DNA of 30,774 nucleotides, from positions 1 through 30,774 of the IMG/VR virus record IMGVR_UViG_3300020129_000059; one strand, 5' to 3'. Positions within the stretch are counted from its first letter, which is position 1; each line of letters begins with the position of its first letter. This DNA comes from a virus. Below are positions 12,888-18,747 of the stretch, piece by piece. The translations under genes and the position numbers were made by a program. Below the pieces are notes generated by a model. That model saw only the letters and a program-made list of their open reading frames with translations. It was not told the DNA's origin and made no database searches.

Positions 12888-13193
12888 ATGAATGCCTTCT
12901 CGCGGCAAGGTTTGGTTCTCCGCTACGGCGTTTCGTCCCATTCCGGCGGACCCGTAATCGAAATTCTACCCAACGGTAATCTTCCCGTCACGCTAGAAGA
13001 ACACCCCGCACCGAAACAACCTGACAGTTACGCGCGTAACCGCATTCGTTTTCACATCGCATGCGAGGAATGCAGCGGAACGGGCCGATATTCCATCGAC
13101 GGCGGCAACAATCCATACGCACGCATCTACGAATGCGAGGCCTGTGAGGGCGCCGGCATGCGCGAAGCTCAGGACGAGGAGCTAGAGGCATGA
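12888..13193 (+). CDS. Small protein with DnaJ-like zinc motifs
   Basis: A 101-residue protein, first in the rightward operon, with ATG at 12888 (a TTG at 12879 is an alternative). The C-terminal half has two CxxCxGxG motifs: CEECSGTG (about residues 60-67) and CEACEGAG near the end. This is the DnaJ-type zinc ribbon. The N-terminal half has no recognisable domain. Such proteins are common in early phage operons and may help protein-protein or nucleic-acid contacts. Its transcription is probably controlled by O3/O4. Confidence 0.75.
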   Translation: MNAFSRQGLVLRYGVSSHSGGPVIEILPNGNLPVTLEEHPAPKQPDSYARNRIRFHIACEECSGTGRYSIDGGNNPYARIYECEACEGAGMREAQDEELEA

Positions 13194-13354
13194 GCCCCGA
13201 GAACCGCGCCCGCGTCGACGCGCTGTGCCGCGAGATATCGGCACTCGGCAGCGCCCTTGGTGCAATGCACCAGGAACTGCTGCTGCTCCGCGACGAAATG
13301 CGCGGATCGCTGAACGCAGACGAACCCACACCAGAACTCAAGGAGGCAGCGTGA
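13190..13354 (+). CDS. Short helical protein, 54 residues
   Basis: A 54-residue frame starting at ATG 13190, which overlaps the preceding TGA, and ending in TGATG with the next gene. It begins SPENRARVDALCREISALGS; the middle is a Leu-rich helix (HQELLLLRDEMRGSL). It may form a coiled coil. No function can be assigned. Overlaps on both sides support that it is translated. Confidence 0.6.
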   Translation: MSPENRARVDALCREISALGSALGAMHQELLLLRDEMRGSLNADEPTPELKEAA

Positions 13355-13518
13355 TGCTCATCCGCGTATCTGAGGACTACGACGCTCCGACTGACTGCCA
13401 TTGGTATGCGTATGACGACGACCGCTACGACGGTGCGCCGGACGGTCATACCACGATGGGCACCGGCCCGACGCGGCTCGAAGCAATCGCTGACCTGCTG
13501 GAGAAGCTCGATGACTGA
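13354..13518 (+). CDS. Small acidic protein, 54 residues
   Basis: ATG 13354 has AAGGAGG about nine bases upstream. The protein reads LIRVSEDYDAPTDCHWYAYD, followed by DGHTTMGTGPTRLEAIADLL. It is acidic, with a central Tyr/Asp-rich segment and a C-terminal helix. The pattern 'TGxTxxEAIxDL' resembles small proteins with a double-stranded-RNA-binding-like or HicB-like fold, but the match is slight. It overlaps the next gene by eight bases. Confidence 0.6.
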   Translation: MLIRVSEDYDAPTDCHWYAYDDDRYDGAPDGHTTMGTGPTRLEAIADLLEKLDD

Positions 13519-13759
13519 CATCCGCCTGATATGCGCAGAGCGCCGCGTCGAGGACCTCCTCACCGTCCTCGCTGCCGCAGTGAGAGGCGACCCGCACTGG
13601 CGGCGCGACGCGAAGCGGCTGCTGGCCGACATCGACAAGACCACATACCCCGAGCCGCTGACCGAGGCTGAGCGCGAACGGCTCCGCGAGATCGACGCGC
13701 ACAAGCGCGCCGCGGAGATCACCGCCGACATCATGGAGGATGCTGAACGTGCCGCATGA
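13511..13759 (+). CDS. Small helical protein of unknown function
   Basis: An 82-residue protein starting at ATG 13511 inside the end of the previous gene. The first part reads IRLICAERRVEDLLTVLAAA, followed by a highly charged helical region (PLTEAERERLREIDAHKRAA). No motif is recognised. Gene order and overlaps place it in the early operon before the recombination cassette. Confidence 0.6.
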   Translation: MTDIRLICAERRVEDLLTVLAAAVRGDPHWRRDAKRLLADIDKTTYPEPLTEAERERLREIDAHKRAAEITADIMEDAERAA

Positions 13760-13988
13760 AATTCTAGCCTCTATCCGCGTCCATCTGCCCGATGGGCACT
13801 CGGAGATGGCCGGCGCGCTTGCGGATATCGCGCAGGCTTGGTCCAACTTCCTCGGCGAGTTCCAGCAGTATGAGGCCTCCAGCGAGGTCACGTTCGCCGT
13901 CAACGAAACGCGCACCAAACCCGGCCCGAAGCGCAAACCGCGCACCACGCCATCCCTCGACGATGTGCCCGCTGCGGAGGCCGCGTGA
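13749..13988 (+). CDS. Small unknown protein, basic tail
   Basis: A 79-residue protein if started at GTG 13749, for which GGAGG lies nine bases upstream. ATG 13740 is in frame but directly abuts that GGAGG, so it is less likely. The first half is helical (LADIAQAWSNFLGEFQQYEA), and the end is basic and Pro/Thr-rich (TKPGPKRKPRTTPS). The basic tail may bind nucleic acid. It ends in a TGATG overlap with the Gp157-like gene. Confidence 0.58.
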   Translation: MPHEILASIRVHLPDGHSEMAGALADIAQAWSNFLGEFQQYEASSEVTFAVNETRTKPGPKRKPRTTPSLDDVPAAEAA

Positions 13989-14464
13989 TGGCTGACGTGA
14001 CCGTATCGCCTCGGCGCCTCGAGGCGGCCATGGCTGAGGCCATGAAGCTGCGCGAGTTGGTCGGCGACGAAGACGCGCAGTTGCTCGCCGACACCATCGA
14101 GGGGGAGACCGACGTCTTCTCCCTCATCGACCGCCTCGCCGAGCGGGCGCTTGCCGACAAGCTGCTGGTGGAGCGCGGCAAGGAGCGCCTCAAACGTATC
14201 GAGGCACGTGAGGATCGCGCCCGCGCCATCGTGCAGAAGATGATGGAGGCGCTGGGTGTGGCCAAGCTCGATCGCAGCCTCGCCACGCTATCGGTCAGCG
14301 CTGGGCCGAAGTCCGCGCACGTCACCGACTCCCAAGCCATTCCCGATGTCTATTGGCGACGCGCGATTGATAAGACCGAGCTGCTGCGCGCGCTGAAGGC
14401 TGGACCGGTGAGCGGTGCGGAACTGAGCAACGGCGCCCCTGTGTTGAGGATCCTATCCCGATGA
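13988..14464 (+). CDS. Siphovirus Gp157-like protein
   Basis: A 158-residue protein related to the Gp157 family, which occurs beside phage recombinases. The family pattern is visible as LLADTIEGETDVFSLIDRLA (about residues 36-55), then a charged coiled-coil region with KERLKRIEAREDRARAIVQK, and KLDRSLATLSVSAGP. Known members are linked to phage resistance or recombination; the exact activity is unclear. ATG 13988 overlaps the previous stop. It ends four bases inside the RecT-like gene. The cassette order Gp157, RecT, nuclease supports the assignment. Confidence 0.8.
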   Translation: MADVTVSPRRLEAAMAEAMKLRELVGDEDAQLLADTIEGETDVFSLIDRLAERALADKLLVERGKERLKRIEAREDRARAIVQKMMEALGVAKLDRSLATLSVSAGPKSAHVTDSQAIPDVYWRRAIDKTELLRALKAGPVSGAELSNGAPVLRILSR

Positions 14465-15375
14465 ATGAACTCGTTCCCGTAGCCGCCGGCGGCTTGGTGC
14501 CCAAGAGCATGGATGAGGCGCTGCGCCTCGCCGAGTTCATGGCCAAGGCCCGCACCGTGCCGAAGCACCTGCAGGACAGCCCAGGCGACTGCCTGATGGT
14601 GGTCGAGCTGGCTATGCGTTGGGGCATGTCTCCCTTCGCCGTAGCCCAGGGCACCAGCGTGATATCCGGCAAGCTGATGCTGGAGGGGAAGATGGTCGCC
14701 GCAGCGGTCGAGACCAGCGGCGCCATCGTTGGGCACATAGACTATTCGTATGCCGGTGAGGGCGAGGCCAGGGCGATCACGGTCAGCGCCACGCGCCGCG
14801 GAGAGACCGCCGCCCGGACCGTCACAGTGACGCTGAAGGAGGCGCGCACCAACAACGAGATGTGGAAGCGCCAGCCGGATCAGCAGCTGGCCTATCACGG
14901 CGTCAGGGTATGGGCGCGCCGTTGGACGCCATCGGTCATCCTTGGCGTCTACTCGCGGGAGGAGATGGGGCCGATCATCGAGGGGCAGAGCGAGGAAGTG
15001 CCCGACGAGAGGGATGCGCTGAACGACGCGATCCCCATGACGAAGCAGGTCCCGCTGAACAAGGCGGCCGCGGCTGCCACGCCCCGCGCCCCCAGGGTTG
15101 CGGAGAAGACCGAGGCGCCCCAGCGCACCGAGGAGGCCTGGCGCGTCTGGGTCGACAAGCTGCGCCAGGCGTGCGCCGTGCTCTACTCGCGGCAAGAGGT
15201 CGTGGAGATTGGCGAGCGGGCCTCGGTGACCGACGCGATCGCCACCGGCCCCGGCTGGGTCCGCGCCGAGGTCAGCAAGATCCTGGCCGAGAACTACGCC
15301 CGCTTCCCAGACGAGCCGGAGGCCGAGGAGCCGACCGAGGTCGAGATCGTCGGCGAGGAGAAGCTGGCGGGCTAG
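14461..15375 (+). CDS. recT: RecT-family single-strand annealing protein
   Basis: A 304-residue recombinase that anneals complementary single strands during phage recombination. The motif order fits RecT: EALRLAEFMAKARTVPKHLQ, GDCLMVVELAMRWGMSPFAV and GTSVISGKLMLEGKMVAAAV. A later segment reads DQQLAYHGVRVWARRWTPSV. The C-terminal 130 residues (Ala/Glu-rich linker, then a helical part) are more variable. It overlaps the Gp157-like gene by four bases (ATGA), and an endonuclease follows. No separate RecE-type exonuclease is visible in this cassette. Length is close to typical RecT proteins (270-330 residues). Confidence 0.88.
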   Translation: MNELVPVAAGGLVPKSMDEALRLAEFMAKARTVPKHLQDSPGDCLMVVELAMRWGMSPFAVAQGTSVISGKLMLEGKMVAAAVETSGAIVGHIDYSYAGEGEARAITVSATRRGETAARTVTVTLKEARTNNEMWKRQPDQQLAYHGVRVWARRWTPSVILGVYSREEMGPIIEGQSEEVPDERDALNDAIPMTKQVPLNKAAAAATPRAPRVAEKTEAPQRTEEAWRVWVDKLRQACAVLYSRQEVVEIGERASVTDAIATGPGWVRAEVSKILAENYARFPDEPEAEEPTEVEIVGEEKLAG

Positions 15376-15403
15376 GCGGCTAGGCGGAAAGGCGGAAAGG
15401 CGG
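15372..15403. repeat. Four 8-bp tandem units upstream of endonuclease VII
   Basis: Two copies of CTAGGCGG (15372-15387) are followed by two copies of AAAGGCGG (15388-15403), ending just before the ATG at 15404. The AAGGCGG part can serve as a ribosome site. The first copy overlaps the RecT stop codon. Copy-number change would alter spacing without changing either protein much. Confidence 0.7.
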
Positions 15404-15880
15404 ATGAGTGATGCTCAGCCACCGGCGATGCTGTTCGGCTGGGCGCCGCCCAAGACCAAGCGGTGCTCATCTTGCACGCGCTGGCAGCCGATCGAGCTAT
15501 TCGGAAAATACCGCAACGCTAGGGACGGGCTTAACGCTCACTGCAATCCGTGTCGCAACGAGCAGCAACGAGCCAAATATGCGACCAAGCCAATGGTCAG
15601 GCAGCAGGCTCGTATCCGGCACATCACGAAGACCTACAGGCTAACGACGAAGCAATACAACGTCATGTGGGAGGCTCAGGACGGGAGGTGCGCCATCTGC
15701 CGCGACCCACTGGATGGCGGGAAACTGACCCATGTCGACCACTGCCACGTAACGGGCCGCGTCCGTGCGATCCTGTGCCACCACTGCAACACGGCCATAG
15801 GCCACGCCAGGCACGAACCGGACAGGTTGCGAGCCATGATCGCCTATCTGGAGCGCCATTCTGACGGGTCACTTGCATGA
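15404..15880 (+). CDS. Recombination endonuclease VII family nuclease
   Basis: A 158-residue nuclease like T4 endonuclease VII, which cuts Holliday junctions and other branched DNA. Zinc-type pairs CSSC (21-24) and CNPC (47-50) precede the core. The core then has CAIC (96-99), THVDHCHVTGRVRAILC (109-125) and CHHCNTAIG, which are the His-me/HNH and zinc residues of the family. The N-terminal zinc-ribbon part is common in phage versions. It follows RecT in a recombination cassette, where it may resolve junctions before packaging. Confidence 0.88.
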   Translation: MSDAQPPAMLFGWAPPKTKRCSSCTRWQPIELFGKYRNARDGLNAHCNPCRNEQQRAKYATKPMVRQQARIRHITKTYRLTTKQYNVMWEAQDGRCAICRDPLDGGKLTHVDHCHVTGRVRAILCHHCNTAIGHARHEPDRLRAMIAYLERHSDGSLA

Positions 15881-15963
15881 TGCTTGTAATGATAACGACT
15901 ATTATCGCGCGTAGTGGAATTAGCCGGCGATCTGTGCAATATCGGGACGACCGGCGGCTCTGA
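15880..15963 (+). CDS. Possible 27-residue microprotein
   Basis: ATG 15880 overlaps the endonuclease stop (TGATG). The frame reads LVMITTIIARSGISRRSVQY and ends RDDRRL. A hydrophobic N-terminus and a basic tail could form a small membrane-associated peptide. There is no separate ribosome site, so the evidence is only the coupling. Confidence 0.3.
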   Translation: MLVMITTIIARSGISRRSVQYRDDRRL

Positions 15964-15972
15964 CCCCGCCGG
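15951..15972. other. GC hairpin between early genes
   Basis: CCGGCGG (15951-15957) pairs perfectly with CCGCCGG (15966-15972) around an eight-base loop. No T-run follows, so it is not a standard intrinsic terminator. It lies between the endonuclease VII operon part and the gene at 16009, and might be an attenuator or RNA-processing site. Confidence 0.4.
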
Positions 15973-16008
15973 CCGCCCCTAACCACCAGCAGGGAAGGAA
16001 CCCCCGCC

Positions 16009-16392
16009 ATGGCTGACCGCCGCCTCTACCATACACATAAGCACCGCGACGGTATCGTGATTTGCAGCCCAGAGTGGACCGACACTCTTACCGCGTCCAA
16101 AACCGACGGGCGTGGCACCACGACATGCAGCCAGATCATCGCCGGCAGCCTTATGGTGGACGGCAAGGCCGACTGGACGCGACGGGTGCTGGCTTTTGAG
16201 CACGACATCCACCACTGCATTATGACCCTTGAGCAGTATATTGCTTTCTGCAAAAGCGAACTTCGTTACGCCGAAGCGCAGTCACGCCCCTGGCAGGAAG
16301 CGTTCGATGCCAGGGTCAGTCGGCGCAATCAGCTCCGAGCCTATCGGGATGCACTGGAGCGGGGACGGACACAGACCCGTAAGGCGCGATAA
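16009..16392 (+). CDS. Unknown protein, 127 residues
   Basis: ATG 16009 has AGGGAAGGA upstream, a clear ribosome site. The first half is His/Thr-rich (RRLYHTHKHRDGIVICSPEW), with a middle segment FEHDIHHCIMTLEQYIAFCK. The second half is a long charged helix ending in TQTRKAR. Scattered Cys and His residues could bind metal, but no known motif emerges. It is the first gene after the GC hairpin, so its expression may be separately regulated. Confidence 0.65.
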   Translation: MADRRLYHTHKHRDGIVICSPEWTDTLTASKTDGRGTTTCSQIIAGSLMVDGKADWTRRVLAFEHDIHHCIMTLEQYIAFCKSELRYAEAQSRPWQEAFDARVSRRNQLRAYRDALERGRTQTRKAR

Positions 16393-16641
16393 GCCGGACA
16401 TGGAGGGGCAGTGCAGAAATACCTCATTCGGTTCGCGGCGAAGGTTGAGCGAGAGGTCGAGGTGCCCGATGGCCTGTCCTGGTCGGAGGCGTATCGGTTT
16501 GTGCGTGATCAGATCGGCTGGCACGAGATCGCCCACTCGGCCGCCGCGACGGTCACGATCGACACCAGCCGGACAGCCGAGTTTGAGACGCCAGAGCACC
16601 TCGCCTATTGGCGAGCACGCGCCCGTGAGGCGCGATAAGCC
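16376..16641. repeat. 20-bp direct repeats at ends of two neighbouring genes
   Basis: CCCGTAAGGCGCGATAAGCC (16376-16395) and CCCGTGAGGCGCGATAAGCC (16622-16641) differ at one base and are 246 bases apart. Each covers the last codons and stop of a gene, so both proteins end in Ala-Arg. Deletion between them would remove the gene at 16411-16638 cleanly. Confidence 0.6.
16411..16638 (+). CDS. Small unknown protein, 75 residues
   Basis: Starts at GTG 16411 with GGAGGGG just upstream. The protein reads QKYLIRFAAKVEREVEVPDG, then SWSEAYRFVRDQIGWHEIAH, and ends in REAR. The beta-strand-like first part followed by a helix suggests a small alpha/beta fold. No function is apparent. It ends in the direct repeat shared with the previous gene. 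Confidence 0.65.
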   Translation: MQKYLIRFAAKVEREVEVPDGLSWSEAYRFVRDQIGWHEIAHSAAATVTIDTSRTAEFETPEHLAYWRARAREAR

Positions 16642-16696
16642 ACGCCATCGCTCTGTCGCAGATCCCGCCCGGCACGGCGGACGACGAGGGGAAACT

Positions 16697-16735
16697 GTGA
16701 TGACCGCCATCGGCCGCTTCTGGATCGGAGGGTGA
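16697..16735 (+). CDS. Possible 12-residue leader peptide
   Basis: A tiny frame starting at GTG 16697 (or ATG 16700), with GAGGGG a few bases upstream. It encodes MTAIGRFWIGG and ends one base before the ATG of the small membrane protein at 16737. It might couple translation to the next gene. A longer in-frame GTG at 16625 lacks a ribosome site. The evidence is weak. Confidence 0.25.
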   Translation: MMTAIGRFWIGG

Positions 16736-16736
16736 G

Positions 16737-16886
16737 ATGGGACTTCTGCTTTGGCTCATTGCCCCGCTGGTGTTCGCCGGCGGCATATGGATTGCAGTCC
16801 GGGAAGAACGTCGCCAGTTGGCATGGCGTATAGAGCTGGGCGGCGGCAAACCTACGGCAGCGGCGGGGAGGGTGAGATGCATCTAG
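16737..16886 (+). CDS. Small membrane protein, 49 residues
   Basis: ATG 16737 follows GGAGGGTGAG, a strong ribosome site. The protein opens with a single hydrophobic helix (GLLLWLIAPLVFAGGIWIAV), then a charged stretch (REERRQLAWRIE) and a short Gly/Ala-rich tail. It overlaps the next gene by 10 bases. One transmembrane helix and a charged cytoplasmic part fit a small phage membrane protein such as a holin-like or exclusion protein; the exact role is unknown. Confidence 0.65.
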   Translation: MGLLLWLIAPLVFAGGIWIAVREERRQLAWRIELGGGKPTAAAGRVRCI

Positions 16887-17140
16887 CTCTCTCAATCGCC
16901 GCCGGCATCGTGCTGGGCGTCTATACCCTTGTGTGGGTCGAGCGATGGCGCGAACGGCGGGCCTACCGGATCTGGATGGCGGCGATGTATCCGCCGCCTC
17001 CTCCAGCACCACGCCAGCCTCTGATATCTGGGATATCGTTCGATTGGCCCCAGTTGCGGAACCTGACGGCTGCCAGCGCCGCCTCGGCCGTCTTGGTTTA
17101 CGGCATCCTGGGACTTTTGGCTTACTCTGTTATGCCGTGA
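16877..17140 (+). CDS. Membrane protein with two helices, 87 residues
   Basis: ATG 16877 is preceded by a GGGAGGGTGAG site almost identical to that of the previous gene. Two hydrophobic segments are seen: HLALSIAAGIVLGVYTLVWV (residues 2-21) and ASAASAVLVYGILGLLAYSV near the C-terminus. A charged, Pro-rich loop lies between them. The pair of small membrane proteins at the end of the early operon could be lysis-related (holin-like), but no endolysin gene is beside them. The TGA stop is one base from the stop of the convergent ejection-protein gene. Confidence 0.68.
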   Translation: MHLALSIAAGIVLGVYTLVWVERWRERRAYRIWMAAMYPPPPPAPRQPLISGISFDWPQLRNLTAASAASAVLVYGILGLLAYSVMP

Positions 17141-17141
17141 G

Positions 17142-18737
17142 CTAAAAAGGTCGCGGCGGTGGAGGCACGCCTAGACTGATCCGCCGCGACACATCGTCAA
17201 GCGTCGTTTTACTGAGCGAGGCGCGCAGTTTGGCAGCCTGCGTGGCGCCGATGTCGCCGCCGATCTCCGATCCAACGAACATGCCGCCGGGGCCGCCAAC
17301 CCAAGCGCCTATGCCGCCGCCGACAACCCGAGCAACCGGCTTGATCAGTGACACGCCAAGTCGGCCCAACATGCCGATATCGCCGCTTTTGGCGACCACC
17401 TCCGCTGCCGCACGCTCCTCGGGTGTCCAGTTACGCGACTGATCGCTTTTCAGTAGCGCAGTCGTCCGGTTGCGGATGTAGGCGTCCTGCTTCTCGGGTG
17501 ACAGAAGGCCGGCGCCGTAGTTGATATCCTCCACCTGGCTCTGCTTGATATATTGCTTATAGGCTTGCCGACCTGGGGCGAGACTGTCCAACTCAGGCAC
17601 CTGGTCCATCTGGTCGCGGAGCTTAGCTTGCAACTCTCCCAGTTCGTGCCGATCGGTCCCGGAGGCTCCCCGCAAACGTTCGGTCAGATCGCGGTCGAGC
17701 ATCATAGCGGTGTCGTATGACATCGGCCCCGACGCATCCACGTTCTTGGCTGCCTGAACGGTTGGTCTGGTAGCAGCAATCCGCGCCTGTTCCGGGTCGG
17801 GCGGGATCGCGTCGCTGAATATCTTGCGGACGGCTGAGGCGTTGTCATCCGGCAACATCGAACCCTGTGCTGCAGCCTGATCGGCAGCACTGAAATGGCC
17901 CTTTGCACGCGCCTGGATGTCGGCGGCTGACATGATTGGCACATCGCCAGTCGCCACGCGCGGGCCAAGCAGGCCGCCCCCAGGCGAGGCCGCTGGTGCC
18001 GGCGGCCCATCCAGCAATCCACCGACAGGGGGCTTATATGGAGCGCCCTTGAATGGCACCGGAGGCGTCGGCATGTCGGGTGCTCCCGAGGCGCGTCGCA
18101 GGAGTTCGATCGCTGCCTGGGTCGCTGGATCTGGAGGTATCAAGGCGCGCTGTTGCTGAAATATAGCGGGCAGCGACGAGCCCGGTGGCTGCATCATCTC
18201 GCGCATTGCCGGCGCATCGGCTGGCTTTACCCCAGGACGCATCTCCGGGGGTAGCCGAAGCTCTGGCGCAAACGGCGCGTTTGTCGCCTCGACATTGATG
18301 TCACGGATCAACGCAGGCGGTAGCCCAACAGACTTCAGTGCGGCATTGCCAAGCGCCAGAGCGCTGTTGCCGACACCGGCGATGTTCCCCGCAGCCGTTC
18401 CTGCATAATCGCCAACGAAATTGACCGCAGGCCCCAGCCAAGTGCCAGAGATGCTCTTTTGCGTTTCAGGAGTGAACATCGATCGCGCGCCGGGATGCGT
18501 GACGCTCTCAGGCAACGCACGATATCCCTCCCCGAAGGCATTGCGCAGATCCTGCGTGTCGCTTGTCACTCCCACGTCGGCGTATGCATCGGTGCCGATC
18601 TTGTTCCACGAGGTTCTCATCAGCGACTTCGCTGGTGCGGACTGCTGCGCGCTTGGGTCGAAGGGGGCACTGCGCGGATCGCCCCGCGCGACCTCGACAG
18701 AACCCTCAGACGGGTCGAATAACTCGTCGGCCATCAT
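17142..18737 (-). CDS. Large virion protein, probable ejection protein
   Basis: A 531-residue protein, last of the virion operon. Residues 40-130 are mixed, with a Gly/Ala-rich stretch (GDYAGTAAGNIAGVGNSALA). A long Pro-rich middle follows, then a helical region (about 290-440). Near residues 465-500 there are Gly-rich amphipathic segments such as GGGIGAWVGGPGGMFVGSEI. This mixture is typical of internal virion or ejection proteins of short-tailed phages that enter the host envelope. The start may be ATG 18737 or 18734; GAGGGGG lies just upstream of both. The assignment is by composition and position, not by a specific domain. Confidence 0.65.
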   Translation of the reverse strand: MMADELFDPSEGSVEVARGDPRSAPFDPSAQQSAPAKSLMRTSWNKIGTDAYADVGVTSDTQDLRNAFGEGYRALPESVTHPGARSMFTPETQKSISGTWLGPAVNFVGDYAGTAAGNIAGVGNSALALGNAALKSVGLPPALIRDINVEATNAPFAPELRLPPEMRPGVKPADAPAMREMMQPPGSSLPAIFQQQRALIPPDPATQAAIELLRRASGAPDMPTPPVPFKGAPYKPPVGGLLDGPPAPAASPGGGLLGPRVATGDVPIMSAADIQARAKGHFSAADQAAAQGSMLPDDNASAVRKIFSDAIPPDPEQARIAATRPTVQAAKNVDASGPMSYDTAMMLDRDLTERLRGASGTDRHELGELQAKLRDQMDQVPELDSLAPGRQAYKQYIKQSQVEDINYGAGLLSPEKQDAYIRNRTTALLKSDQSRNWTPEERAAAEVVAKSGDIGMLGRLGVSLIKPVARVVGGGIGAWVGGPGGMFVGSEIGGDIGATQAAKLRASLSKTTLDDVSRRISLGVPPPPRPF

Positions 18738-18747
18738 TCTTGCCCCC

